Counted from the first letter of the stretch, positions 11,674 through 24,229 are shown. The stretch: 64,000 nt of DNA from Sipunculus nudus (GCA_026874595.1 CM049311.1:46503676-46567675), one strand, 5' to 3'. The notes: a model not told the origin generated them from the sequence alone. Numbers and translations are program-made.

Positions 11674-13319
11674 CTAGAATACGGGTAGTCGACAAGCGAC
11701 TACATGTATCCGCCTAAATCAGAGTGGAACGGGTGAGGTGAGGCATGGGATTAAGTGGCAAGAGGAAATTGAGTGAGGTGTGTTGCATATTAGCTAAGCA
11801 TGGATGTCTGCAGCTGAAAGGTGTATGTAGGTTGCACCACCTACCACAAATCCTGGAAGCTGTCCAAGTTGTATACATATGCAAAATTTTAGGCAAAAGG
11901 TCAAACCACTACATGAATATGAGAGATTTTATCCCACAGCAGACAAACAGAAGGACTTGTGCAAAAATGGTGGCAGGTGGCGCCACCAATTTTGTGTATG
12001 ATTACAAGCTATGTGAGATCTATACACATGCAAAATTTCAGGGGATATGTCCAACCAGTCCTGAGATATAACATAAATGTAGGTGGCGCCACCTGCCAAA
12101 AAAAATCAAGAAAGCTATCCAAGATGTATCAACACGCAAAATTTTTAGGCAGATAAGTCAAACCACTACAGAAATATGAGTGATTTTAGCCCACAGCAGA
12201 CAAGCAGACAGAGGCTGTGCAAAAATGGTTGCAGGTGGCCCCTCCAGTTTTGTGTATGATAAAGAGCTATGTGAGGTCTATACACATGCAAAATTTTGCC
12301 CCAATCAGTCAAACAGTTCCTGAGATATGAGCTTTGATGTCTGGAGCATAAACTAGAATGTAGGTGGCGCTACCTGTCATAAAATCAAGAAAGCTGTCCA
12401 GGCAGATAAGTCAAACCACTGCAGAGATTTGAGTGATTTTAACCCAAGGCAGATGAACAGATGGACACTGTGCAAACATGGTTGCAGGTGGCGCCACCAT
12501 TTTTTGTGTATGTTATAAAGCTATGTGAGATCTATACACATGCAAAATTTCAGGGGATATGTCCAACCAGTCCTGAGATATAACATAAATGTAGGTGGCG
12601 CCACCTGCCAAAAAAAATCAAGAAAGCTATCCAAGATGTATCAACACGCAAAATTTTTAGGCAGATAAGTCAAACCACTACAGAAATATGAGTGATTTTA
12701 GCCCACAGCAGACAAGCAGACAGAGGCTGTGCAAAAATGGTTGCAGGTGGCCCCTCCAGTTTTGTGTATGATAAAGAGCTATGTGAGGTCTATACACATG
12801 CAAAATTTTGCCCCAATCAGTCAAACAGTTCCTGAGATATGAGCTTTGATGTCTGGAGCATAAACTAGAATGTAGGTGGCGCTACCTGTCATAAAATCAA
12901 GAAAGCTGTCCAGGCAGATAAGTCAAACCACTGCAGAGATTTGAGTGATTTTAACCCAAGGCAGATGAACAGATGGACACTGTGCAAACATGGTTGCAGG
13001 TGGCGCCACCATTTTTTGTGTATGTTATAAAGCTATCCAAGGCCTACATTTGTACAAAATATTTTCCTGATCAGTCAAACAGTTCCCGAAATATGTGGGT
13101 TTATGTATGGAAACAGACCCACAAATGGACGCTGGGCAGAGAGGAAAGGTCAGAGGTCAAAATAAAATCAGGGCGCAGCAGTTCACATGTGACCCGAACA
13201 TAATCCCAAGTTTTGTAAAATTCCGCCCAGCAGTTACGGAGAAGTTGTCCGGACACCTACGTGGCGGCGACGGTTGGCTGAAAACATAGTATCCGCAAAA
13301 CTCTATTTTGGCAGATACA
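11674..13319 (+). mobile_element. GGTGGCGCCACC-family element, copy C (with internal duplication)
   Basis: The left end is CTAGAATACGGGTAGTCGAC with the GTAGTCG/CGACTAC hairpin (11683-11701), then TGTATCCGCCTAAATCAGAGT from 11705. The right end is the hairpin at 13290-13317 (TATCCGCAAAACTC...GGCAGATA). This is the longest copy with both normal ends. The interior alternates two orientations of one ~100-base half-unit centred on GGTGGCGCCACC. The extra length relative to copy B is largely explained by a 512-bp direct duplication (12009-13032). No protein is encoded. Confidence 0.87.
12009..13032. repeat. Perfect-looking 512-bp direct tandem duplication
   Basis: CTATGTGAGATCTATACACA at 12009 recurs at 12521, and CCTGAGATATAACATAAATG at 12060 recurs at 12572, both offset 512. 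No difference was seen by eye between 12009-12520 and 12521-13032. The duplication lies wholly inside element copy C. Confidence 0.85.
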
Positions 13320-15093
13320 ATAACAATCCATCAGATAACAAATATATACCAGTGTGATCCCTTAACTGGTTAACTTATTGATTAGGGTAACTAAATCACA
13401 GATAATTAATTCTTATGTGGTTAAGTATCCTCAAGTAGAGGAAAGGAGAATTTTGTTCATACCCTTCCAAGTTTAATAGGAATTTAGTATACCTATACAG
13501 GTAGTAAGCCCTGGTGGTTTCAAAATACAGATTGTGGACAGAAGGAAAGTCTGGTACAATGGTTAGCATTATCCAACTAAAGACCAATGCAGGTTCAATC
13601 AAATTAGCATCAGGGCAATCTATTATGTCAAAATATGTGAACAAAAATAAAAAAAATTTCATCAAAAGATTAAATTATATACATTATAATTTAAAAATTA
13701 TTGTTAAAAATTATTTTAAACAATTAAAAACATCTCTTACTCAAAAAAGATGTACACAAGAAAATATTTATGTCAGGAAATAAATGATAAACAGATTATA
13801 ACAGGTTTGTTTGCTGTATATTATCTAGATATAAAAAATGACTAAATTCATGTCCTTGAAACTGTCCCTATTAAATGATTACCTGTTGTTTGTAGAAAAA
13901 GCTCTCTTTCAATCAATGAGTCTGTAACAATCAATGATTGTAATTTTTCAGATCAGCTAGTTTTGATTAATATACAATACAGGCAGGTGCAATGGGCAAA
14001 CGGCTTTCAACAAAATTCATTATGTTCCCTTGCAGGATAAGGTTGTTTGATCCTGAAAGTTTTGACGCAATGTTTTTACTGTATGCTTCCTACATCAAAC
14101 TGCAGTTATATTCTCTGTCAAGAGTCAATATCAGAATAGGTAGGGACAAATGGTACTAGCTGGAATCAGCTCAAGTAATGCAAATTTAATAGCCAGGGAG
14201 ATACAAAATAAAATCAGTTAAACCAAATTGACCAAAGACCCGACCAATGACTGTAGTGCTTAGCTCAAAGACCTTGCATGTAAAATCTGTTCTCTATAGG
14301 TCTTAATGTTTATTTATGCATGATTTTTGGGTCTGGTTATGCTTTCTTCATGTTTTTTTTTGTGGACTGATCGGCAGTGGCACCACAAAAACAGGTTACA
14401 TAATCACATAATTGCTACAGCAATTATCTTCAATATATTCAATCACAAATGCAGCAAAATGTTTCATTTTGAAATTTGTGGTATCTCATAAGAACCCTGT
14501 TGAAGGATAGTGAATAGTGACTACAGATACTAGACCACTGCATGGAAAAGCTATTTCCATGTCATTATTATCTAAATTTTGAAAAACAGTGAAAAATAAG
14601 GAAACAAATTACCAAAAGTAATCAAATGGGAAAAAAGTTTTAGCTTTTAAATAAGAATAAAAAAGACATCTCCGCAAATAAAATTGATGGGACCATGTTG
14701 TTCATAATCCTGCAGGGGCAGGAAGCTTTAAACATGCTGTGGGTGATTTTTCTTCATGTACATTTTATATGTCTGATGATCCAGTGAACTTTAAGTGACC
14801 CTGATCAAGTGATAATTGGTATTTGATTAAGCTTATGCAAATGAGAATATAAAGAGCTTAAGAACAGGTCTTGCAAAATTCAGATGATTCACATTAACTC
14901 TTGGAAACATGCAGGGTCAGTATTTAAAAACTAAATCAGGTTCCTGATCAACACAACTTTCATCATCATTCTGCTGTCAATGGAGATAATATTAAAACTA
15001 ACTGATAAAAACAAAATCAGCTGTGATTATAACATAAAAGCCATGAAATGGCTGGTTAGGCATTTTTATCTGTAAGCATGACTTAAGATTGCT
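13320..15093. other. Unannotated AT-rich spacer
   Basis: Non-repetitive by eye. A short T-rich and A-rich stretch lies around 13640-13720. Overlapping opposite-strand frames of 89 codons at 13396-13783 are low-complexity and show no exon hallmarks. Confidence 0.45.
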
Positions 15094-15660
15094 TATATAA
15101 ACATGTTGGCAGATGTCCTTTGCTCAATTTTTTTATTTATTTGACCCGCTTTTGTCATTGATGCATTGGTGGTAGTTGCATCTGAATGTCCTTCGTTATC
15201 ATGCTGCAGGATAAGCTCTAATAGTCCTTGTGAAATGTCAAACAATGAGAAGCAGCACATCTTTGCTAATTCATTTTCAGTACTACAGAGCAGACTTGAA
15301 TAATGTCAGCACTTCCTGATTTTGTAGATCAGTTTCCAAGAGGGCATTGGGAATACCAGTGTAACTGACATAAATTTGTAAAAGAACTGACATAACCATG
15401 CAGTTCCGTGCCGGACACCTCAAGAGCACACACAATGATAAAGCTGGATTGTACTCCTGTCTGCTTCCTGAACTATCAGACTGCCGCAGCTGACAACCAG
15501 CCCTGTAGAAAGTACTCTGAGAACAAGCTGAATGCCATGCTGTGACTTGATGGGGCAAGCATCCACTCACGATGGTCATCAAGTCAGTGAAGCCTGGTGC
15601 TTCACTATCTGTGTGCAGTCCTGACAGCTCTCTCAGAAAACAAGACATCAAAGTTCCATC
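15094..15660 (-). pseudogene. Coding-like, frameshifted exon remnant (unidentified protein)
   Basis: On the minus strand one frame is open from a possible splice acceptor near 15657 (TTTTTGTTCCCATCCTGTGAAG) to a stop at 15283. It gives ~125 residues with segments such as LMSCFLRELSGLHTDSEAPG, HSACSQSTFYRAGCQLRQSD and NCMVMSVLLQIYVSYTGIPN, ending EVLTLFKSAL. At that stop the neighbouring +1 frame stays open to 15094 and reads naturally onward (CSTENELAKMCCFSLFDISQ, GLLELILQHDNEG...). That is the pattern of one coding segment with a single-base frameshift, or of two exons. Composition is less AT-rich than its flanks. The alternating hydrophobic pattern would suit an alpha-helical repeat protein, but the family was not recognised. 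The upstream side (15720 onward) is a transposon end, so any further 5' sequence is separated. It could be a degraded exon, a live exon with a sequence error, or a chance frame. Confidence 0.35.
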
Positions 15661-15719
15661 TTCACAGGATGGGAACAAAAAAAACCAGCAGGCATACAGC
15701 ATGACATGTACCAAAGAAC

Positions 15720-17046
15720 CAAGTGACCAATAGATCATGACGCTCAGCAGAATTATGACATGCAGGAGACCCATGTATTAATTGCTGCTGTTATGATCTG
15801 GTGAAAATCAATGGTTAAGGAAATTTGAACAATAGTTAGACTTCCAGAGTGCTCAAAATCATGTTTTTTTCCCCCAAGTTCTTAAAAAATAGGTAACAGG
15901 GACCTTATTTAAAGTTCCAAAAGTGTTTTACTCTGAACTCAATAGAATTTAGGGTACCCAAGTCATGCTCTTTCATATCAAAGGATATAGGTCAGTGACC
16001 CTATTCTGGATGTCCAAGGAGACATTACAATGACCAATATTAACATCAAGAATGACATTTCTATATGCACCAGTTAAGATTTGTGCCCTGTCTGACTTGC
16101 TTGTTGCTTGAAATTAGGTTTTCTGCCTATAGCTCACAGTGACCTTATCACAGGATTCAAAGGAGACTTACCAAGGACCTCCGTGGATGTCATATTAGAA
16201 GGCTGACTATGTCCAACAAAAATGTTTTGTGCCCTGTCTGACTGCTCAAAATCATGTTTTTTAGCCAGTACTCATTCCCAAAATTTAGGTCATCATGACC
16301 TATTTTCAGGTTTCCTGGATGTTGTGTCACAGTTCTAGGTCTAACAGTTTCAGTTTGTGCCCTGAAAACTTCAAGATTTCTACATCTGAATGTATAAAAA
16401 ATAGAGAAAAAAATGTGTAAAAATTAGAAAAGTGTAGCACCACCAGTCTTCAGAAACTGATGAAACTGATCAATATATATGCATGAAAAGAATAATGGCA
16501 ATCATGATTTTCTTCCCTGTAGCTCACAGAATATAGGTCATGGTGACCTTTTTTCATGTTTCCATTGACATTTACCCAGGACCTCCCTGACTGTCACACT
16601 GGAAGATTCTAGGCCATATGGATGCAATTAGGGTCCCATCTCACTCTATTGGTGCTCAAAAATCATGTTTTTGGCCAGTAGCTTGCAGAATATGGGTCAC
16701 CATGACCTGATTTCAGTTTTCTGAGGAAGTATACAGTTAGAAGTTTCTAGGTCTAAAAGTTACAGTTTGTGCCCTGTTAATGAGATACTGGAGCTTTTGT
16801 ATCATATTTTATTTATTCTAGGAGTGCACAAACTCAGAGAATTAAGGTCAAAGTGACCTAATTTTAGGTTTCCAGGGAGATTTTTTAGGAGCCTCCCTAG
16901 ATTATAAGTTAATATATTCCAGGTCCTGTAGTTGCAATTTATGTGATGTTTATGGACAACAGGATGGCCAGCTGGGAAATGGCTAGAGACTGACCACCAT
17001 AGCTTAGATGGTAAACTTTCAGTCACTCTTCGCATAGAATACATGC
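15720..17046 (+). mobile_element. Iterated-unit element of the hairpin family (right-truncated)
   Basis: The left end CAAGTGACCAATAGATCATG, then ACGCTCAGC at 15720, is a diverged copy of CAAGTGACCCATGGGTCATG. It continues TATTAAT...TTATGATCTGGTGAAAA as at 6484. Repeated units follow with ATAGCTCACAG(A/T), GGTCA(T/C)(C/G)(A/G)TGACCT and AGTTTGTGCCCTG. No right hairpin. It is followed within 100 bases by the next family member. Confidence 0.7.
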
Positions 17047-17140
17047 TGTGATGAAAGGGTTTTTGTTACAAGAAAACCCAAACTACACTATGACCAGGCT
17101 TTGATCATAACCCTCAGGATGTCATGTGGTCTTATGGTAA

Positions 17141-19879
17141 CAAGGAACCCATTGGTCACGGCACTCAGCTGTTATTTATGATCATAAAATATGATTTTGA
17201 ATAAGGGGAAGACAAATGTTGGTTTGTGTGGTAGTATAAGCTGATTTATGAGGATGATGGCGTTTAACTCAAGTTATGTAGAAATTTTGATAAAGGGAAT
17301 GCATTCATGAATACATTTTGAAAGTATTTGCACTTTCATTCAAATATTTTCTGTTTACCTGTATTAGTATTCATTGTATTAATTTTAATGATGGAACTAT
17401 TAAATATTTGTATTCATATTCAAATACAATTATAAAGTTTTCACTCAATGGCTTGTTATTTATACAGTTTCGTTGAAATGAAACTGTTAAGAATCCAGGA
17501 TGTACAAATTTCATAAATTTAAAATGATCATACGTGCATGGATTTATGGATTTATGTACTCAGCTAAAGTTGACCTTGAAGGTAAAACATCTAAAATAAT
17601 ATCATTTGGAATTAAAGTCTAGGAGGAAAAGGTAATATAGGCCATGGCTGGTTGACATGATTGGTTTATATTGATAAGTAAGAAATTGTTTCAAATAATA
17701 TTTTGTGACCAAACCATGCATTTCCTAATGTTAAGATTGTAGCATGTAAGCAGTTTGTGACCATAGGATGAATTTATCCAGCCACACACCCATGCATTTG
17801 ATTAAACAAAGATAAAAAACAAGGTCTGCGGTTTATGTCATTTATTAAATTGACTCAATAATTCAGCTGGCAGTGCCCAAATTAAATGTCAATCATTCCA
17901 GGCAGAAATGTACCGGTAAGCAGAGTCCAAGATTGCCTAGGTGAGAATATTAATATGTACTAGTTAGTTATTATAATTAATTAAAGCTTCTCAAGGGGCA
18001 CTGCCAGGTAAAATCAAACACAAAGTGATATAATTATAATTATAAACATAACATATAGTGCTGGGGGGAACCAAAAACATACATAAACACAAAGGCATAG
18101 AACTCAAGCATTGTATATGTAAATGTGGTGCAAAATGGAGCTTAAAAGAAAGAATCATAGCTGAGGTAAATTTTTTACAACTAAAAGAACCCAAGTTAAC
18201 AAGCATAAAAAACAATTTGACAAAGGGTGGAGGATGGGGAGGTGGTGGAAAAAGTAAAAATTCTTGCGACATGCTGTTCAGTGACATGGTGTAAGAGAAA
18301 AGACCGGATATCCCAAGTGGAACCCCGACTACAAATTCTGTGCATGCACAGTGGAGAACTAACAATGTGTGATGAATTGATAACCAATCAGATTCCATTT
18401 TCTCTCCACCTTCTGTATATGATAGATCACTAAATATACAAGTTATACATGAGAAACCTTGAATGCATGTGTGGTGCTAAATAAATACTTTAATGGTCCT
18501 TCGACCCTGAAAGGTCATATTAATACCATGATCATTGGTTGGCTTTTTGATAAACTGTTGACAGTTAAGTAGTTTACACATTTGTTAAATTGGAAATATA
18601 GTATATATATATGGGTTGGTAAAATGATGGTACTAAAGTTTAACATATGCAATATAACTCAACTGAATATATAAGTTGCTTTCAAATTTCAGACTTTAAT
18701 AGCTCAAATCCATACACATACAGCATATGAAAGTTATTTCAACAGCTAGTGCTTATAGAAAAAATTTCATAAATAATATATATATTTAAGGATAACGGAG
18801 AGATGATGGACAGACAGAGCTGATCACTTTATGTTCCATTCTCCTGAGGAAAGAATATGTTTCAGTCAGATCTTAATTTGTTCTAATCCAATTATTTTTT
18901 TCCAATAGATTTTACACATTTCAATTAAAAACTAATGTCCCAGTGCACAGGTGCAAAGGAATCAAAGGAATTGATGTGGTGGTGGTGGACAGTATAGGGT
19001 GGTGATATGAGAATAACTGTACACCTGTCACAGCAGGGGATCCCCCCCCCCCCCCCCGTGACTGTAACAAATTAGGAACCTTGGCATAGCTGACTTCCAG
19101 TAACCAGGAGTGGCCAACCTGCATGTTGACAAAGCAAGTGACTGCAATAGAGCCTCAGGAAAAAAGTCAATAACTAGCCTAATTTTCAAGCTTTTATTTT
19201 CAAATTTTTGAGATTTAAACAGATTAAATACCTATGTTTACATGCTGTGAAAATTAAATCAACAGTACTCACAGGAAAAAATGTGCCATGGTCAAAGTAG
19301 GGCAAAATTTAAGGTACCGATTTTATTTTTATGCTAAAAACTTAAAAAATTAACAAAATTCAGATCTTATATTAGGTATACTATTGAATCTTAATTAAAG
19401 AAAGTTATATACTTGGGAAAAAAGTCTCTAGTTTCATAATTTTTCATGTTCAGTGAGTAAATATTTTCCTGATTTTTTACAAAGTCTATTATGTTTGGGC
19501 CCATAACTTAAAGAAATTAGACTTAATAGACATAATTCCCGGCATGTAAATACAGGAAATATATAGGAGAATACTTCTGGAAAATATTAAGAAAAACAGT
19601 TAAGTGGTTTTGATATTAGGCAGTCCTGAAGTGTGATAACAGGTTTTTAATTGAAATCTGAGGTTTTACCTTAATATCTTGAAAGAACAAAGTCATACGG
19701 ACCCAATTTTCAGTAGAATAGGAGATCTGGGGAAATCTAACGGTATGCAAAATTTTGGATTTGTAGGTCTAACGATTTCAAAAAGTGCCAGTCTAACGGA
19801 CGGACAGACAGACGGACGGACGGACAACGGAAAATGGACAACGACTATAGCTCAGATGACTTACAGTCAGCTGAGCTAA
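17141..19879 (+). mobile_element. Complete hairpin-family element, 2.74 kb
   Basis: The left end CAAGGAACCCATTGGTCACG, then GCACTCAGCTG, is at 17141. The right end is GACGGACGGACGG (19800-19826) followed by the hairpin 19850-19876 and CTAA. The interior matches the 43261 and 58177 elements, for example GGTAATATAGGCCATGGCTG and a poly-C-bearing GC-rich module at 18950-19130 (ATATGAGAATAACTGTACAC, CTGTCACAGCAGGGGATC). A 135-codon minus frame at 18398-17991 is hydrophobic and proline-rich with no recognised domain, and is probably fortuitous. No transposase, Rep or helicase motif was seen, so the element is non-autonomous. Confidence 0.82.
19850..19876. repeat. Right-end hairpin of the 17141 element
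   Basis: GCTCAG-a-TGACT-tac-AGTCA-g-CTGAGC has an 11-base-pair stem with one mismatch. It is immediately preceded by CGACTATA and followed by TAAAA. Confidence 0.88.
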
Positions 19880-20092
19880 AACACTATTATATTCACCTTT
19901 GAATACTGTCACATCACTGTCTACAAACAAAACATAGCAAGACACTTATGAAAATTATTAACATAATAGATATCATAATGGGAACTTGTCCAAGATCTGA
20001 TTTTTTTATCACATTTGAATTTTTATTTATTTTTAAAAAAGTAACCTCAGCTATGAAACTATTACATGTGTTAGAATAGCCCAAGGATAAAA

Positions 20093-21584
20093 CAAGGGAC
20101 CCATGGGTCACGGTGCTCAGCTGAAGTTTGAAATTTTTGCAAATGCAAAATATTCTATTGTAATGTTTTTCATTTATATAAGAATATGAGAAGCTAAGAG
20201 GAAAGGGGCCCTCCTACTTGGTTATAGTAAAGTTCTAAATATATGATTGCAAACTAATACTCTGACAAGACTGTCATGAAGAAAAACAGTAAAAGTTTTT
20301 AGATACTGTGATGCATATGAAATTTACAGATGGACAGGCAAATGGACAGAATGGACTAATACCTTTATTTCACTATCAAGGGAATAATGCATTTAAGTTT
20401 ATATATAAGCCTATTTTTTTAGCATATCACCTTTTTCCATTTAAAGTTTGTATCTTAATCATTTTTTTTATTTACAAGTTTTATAAATTTTTAATAAAAA
20501 AACTGAAAATTTAAGTTAAAATATTTGAATTGTTGCAAAAGTAGCAATCATTATATATCCAGAGTGTTGCTCAAATTGGGTCATATTATGCATACAAATA
20601 TATTTGATTATTTTTAAATCACAAATGTTTAAGCTGAATTTAAAAGAAAATAATGCCACAACATGGCATCTACAAGATTATTCCTTGAATCACTATTAAA
20701 ATGTTTTGCACACTGGAGATTTCAGTACATGCTTAATTTTATTCACTGAGATAAAATAAAAGATTCAGTAATTTTGATAAAATAAAACATCTTTTCAAAT
20801 AAAGTATACACTCTGTTGGTTGAATGAGGGACAAACAATATCATTGTGCTAATTACTGGAATTAATAGTCAATTTCACACCTGGTGAAGTTTTTACTCTT
20901 CTGAAGAAAGGAATTACTTATCTGATGAACATCCATACTTTCATAGCAATACACCACTTTGTGGACACAATTAAATGTGCACTTTAATCATTGTAACCCT
21001 GGTGGTACAATACAAAATCTAAAATGTAGCATAGCCTAGTATAAGAATGAATCAAATACAGAAAATAATAACATATATCTAGTTTATACACCATCTGGGG
21101 GGGGGGGGGGAGTGCAGGGCAGAGGGGAAGCCTGCTGGTAGTGGCCAAGCTGAGCCAAGGCAAGGAGCCTGGGGTGGGTTACATAATGCAAGTGAAGGCT
21201 GTACTACTAGGTGGGCTAGATGTAATCAACACTTGACATGGTGTATGAAAACTTGAAAAAAAAGCTACTCTTTTCCATCAATTTCTTTGAAATTTCAGAT
21301 TTTAAAAGAATAAATCCTTATGTATATATGCTGTGAAAATTAAATCAACAGTGCTTACAGGGAAAACACATGCCATTGCCAAAGTTGGACAAAATTTAAA
21401 GTATTGATTTTTTATTTATGATAATAACTTGAAAAATTTGCAAAATTTAGATCTAATTTTGGGTAAACAATTGAATCTTGATTAAATAAAGTTATATTCC
21501 TGAAAAAAAGTCTCTAGCCTTAGCAATTCTCATGTTAGGTGAGTAAATATATTTCCTGATTTTTTTAAAATTGCATTATATTTT
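20093..21584 (+). mobile_element. Hairpin-family element, right end replaced by a tandem repeat
   Basis: The left end CAAGGGACCCATGGGTCACG, then GTGCTCAGCTGA, is at 20093. The interior from 20350 (CTAATACCTTTATTTCAC) to 21584 is colinear with 59285-60530, including CACACCTGGTGAAGTTTTTA and the poly-G-headed module GCAGGGCAGAGGGGAAGCCTG. Colinearity stops at TTGCATTATATTTTGGCC, where the full-length relative has GCATTGTGTTTGGGCCCAT. The GACG tract and terminal hairpin are absent. Confidence 0.75.
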
Positions 21585-21895
21585 GGCCATTTAGACCCTG
21601 TTACAAACGTCGTTTTCGCCGAAATCAGCTCGGTTTTCGCGTAACAAAAGATCGTGTTTTGGGGAAAAATGGCCGATTTAAATTGCGAAAGAAGCGTTTT
21701 AGAAGCTTCATTAGGCCATTTAGACCCTGTTACAAACGTCGTTTTCGCCGAAATCAGCTCGGTTTTCGCGTAACAAAAGATTGTGTTTTGTGGAAAAATG
21801 GCCGATTTAAATTGCGAAAGAAGCGTTTTAGAAGCTTCATTACGCCATTTAGACCCTGTTACAAACATCGTTTTCGCCGACTGACATGTCGTTGA
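21585..21895. repeat. 129-bp tandem repeat, 2.4 copies, CpG-rich
   Basis: The unit starts GGCCATTTAGACCCTGTTAC at 21585 and 21714, and (as CGCCATTTAG) at 21843, an offset of exactly 129 bases. It contains CGTCGTTTTCGCCGAAATC and AGCTCGGTTTTCGCGTAAC. CpG density is far above the surroundings. Because 129 is 43 codons, frames stay open on both strands (21530-21868 minus, 112 codons; 21659-21895 plus, 78 codons). It replaces the expected right part of the preceding element. Confidence 0.9.
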
Positions 21896-22789
21896 CTGAC
21901 ATTAACTGATGGTTACTTCATCTTGATAAACATGACAACATATTTTTTGCCAGTTGATTATAGTTCATTTTCTTCATATTTACTTCAAATGACAAGGGTC
22001 AATTAAAACTCATTTGAAATAACTTTATCCAAGCTGTCTGCAAACTTCAACTTATAAGAATGAATAATACAAAAAATAAAGAGTGAATTCTCAAACAACC
22101 ATGCATGCTTTTAGTTTAACAAACGAAGTAAGACTTATCAGACAACCATGCATGCATGAACACATACACAGATATTTGGTGTACAGAGTGACCTGATGTT
22201 TAGCATTCTTCACTGCTTACTTTAACCAGTTCATTTGTGAAGTTAATTTAGAAAGATATCAGATATAATGAAAGGTTATAAAATGTCAGTTCATAGGCTA
22301 AATTCTATACAGACAATGCATCTCAGAAACAAGGACTCGCAGATTTATTTCTCACCTTTTTAATTTTTCTTCATCTGACAAAACTACCCTCACTGAGAAA
22401 GATTTGTATTTGACATCTTTCCTTCAATGTAGCTTATATTTATTGTAAAATCAGTGAGGAAGTTTTATATCAAGTTTCATATATCAGGCAGAGAGTTGCA
22501 TTCATGTTTTAGCATTTTGTAATTATGCTCAGAGCAGTTTTTAAGAATGGTTGAAGCAAATTTCTTCAAATTTTGACTGAATATAATTTATAGGAATGAT
22601 ATATTTCTTTTAATCTTTAAATTAAAAACAAACCATCTGTTTGTTGCACTAAAAGAAGGACATGGCTGGTATAGTTTACATTTAGTTAAAAAAACAATGC
22701 AAATTTATGCTTAATATCTGGGTATCAGACTGTGTTGTTGAACTTCTTTTCTTAGGCATTATACCTGGATACATGTGACATCCTAGTTA
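21896..22789. other. Unannotated AT-rich spacer
   Basis: Single-copy-looking. CATGCATGC-containing short repeats occur at about 22100-22170. No gene signal. Confidence 0.45.
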
Positions 22790-23790
22790 CACTTAGTTCT
22801 GAACATCTGCTGTCTTTAAAATAATTTTTGGACATCTGTTGTTCCAGATTTTCTTCTAGAAATCAGTATTCCTTATATTTATTCCTGTAAAATGGATGTG
22901 TATTGTTATTTTTCATTTGTAATTCCTTTACATTTGTTGTTCTAAAAAAATTCTGAATTTTTGTTTTTACTGTATTATCATATCTATTTCTGGACACTTT
23001 TTGTTATTCCACTGATTCTGAATAAAAGGTGTCCTTTTTTGTATTTTTGGATTTTTCTTGTTCAAGTTGTTGTTATGCATAACACTTGGATGCACATGTT
23101 GTCCTTTCACATGTTTTCAAGTTTTGTCTTTCAATTTATTCCTTCAACTGACACTGTATGTCTATATTTTAATGCATTTTGTTAAACTGGTTACATGTTG
23201 TCCTTCAAATTAATTTGCATGGACATTTATTGTCTCAATATTTATTTCTGGTTATTTGTTGTTTGCCTTTTACTACTTTATTGGGTGTGTTTTGTCCAGT
23301 CTTTTTCACAATATGGGTAAGGTTTTCAATTCATTTTGGATACAAGTTGCCCTTTTCTTTAATCCATATCACTTACAAAGTCTTATTTCTGTATTTCATT
23401 CAATTATTTATGGACATTTGTTGTTCCTGCTCATGTTTTGGGATATTTGTTGTCTCAGTTACTTGTTAATATAACTATTTTTTAATATTTGTGTTTCAAC
23501 CTTTTTATTTATCTTTTTTACCTTTACACTTATTTGCCTTTCACCTGTATCTGGACATTGTCCCTACAAATATAAATGGACATTTATAGATATTGATGGA
23601 CCACTTCCACTTATACTTCTACACATTAACTGTCTTTCCTTAAGTCCTTGACATTCTGTCTATTATCTGTTGTTATTTGATATTTCTGGATGTCTGTATC
23701 TTTTAACAATATCAGCATGACTTGTTTTTCCCCTTATTTGCCTTCCACTTATATCTGAGCATACATTATCCCTGTATTTATGAATGGAAA
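22790..23790 (+). repeat. Degenerate T-rich minisatellite (TGGACATTTGTTGTTCC)
   Basis: Diverged copies of ATTTCTGGACATTTGTTGTT recur irregularly every ~40-60 bases. Examples are near 22829, 22930, 22988, 23220, 23262, 23410, 23553 and 23688. The plus strand is strongly T-rich. Frames of 72-96 codons here are low-complexity by-products of strand asymmetry. Confidence 0.6.
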
Positions 23791-24229
23791 TTCATCTATG
23801 AGTGATGGTTGTCTGGTGGCAATGTTTCTGTTAACAAACATCACCCCAGATATATTTTTGTATTTAAAAGTTTGGGTAAAAAATCTGGACATGAATCTCA
23901 ACAAATCTTAACAATATTATACCATTTGTAACCATAATATGATACAATTTTACATCAAATGTTTTGTTTCTGGCTTTATATCTCACACCATTTTAAATCC
24001 AACAGCAAAAGACATTCACTTGGCAGGAGATGATGTTGTTTCTAATAATATTTGTTACATCATTATTTAAAATTTAAGCCAAAGAAAGGCATTAGAGACT
24101 TTTATATTAAATCCTCTTTTCCATAGAATGACACATAGACCTGTTTTTTTGTCATTTTCTCTCAAAGAAGATTAAAGGGTGCTTGATCTAATCTAGACAT
24201 AAAAGCGTAACATGAAGAGATATTTTCTT

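Noticed and set aside
17991-18398. 135-codon minus-strand open frame
   Set aside because: It lies wholly inside a non-autonomous transposable element, is hydrophobic and proline-run-rich, and matches no recognised domain.
21530-21895. 112- and 78-codon frames on opposite strands
   Set aside because: Both are by-products of the 129-bp (43-codon) tandem repeat.
22961-23474. Membrane-protein-like frames of 72-96 codons
   Set aside because: They arise from strand-specific T-richness in a degenerate minisatellite. Phe/Leu/Val-rich translation is expected from T-rich DNA.
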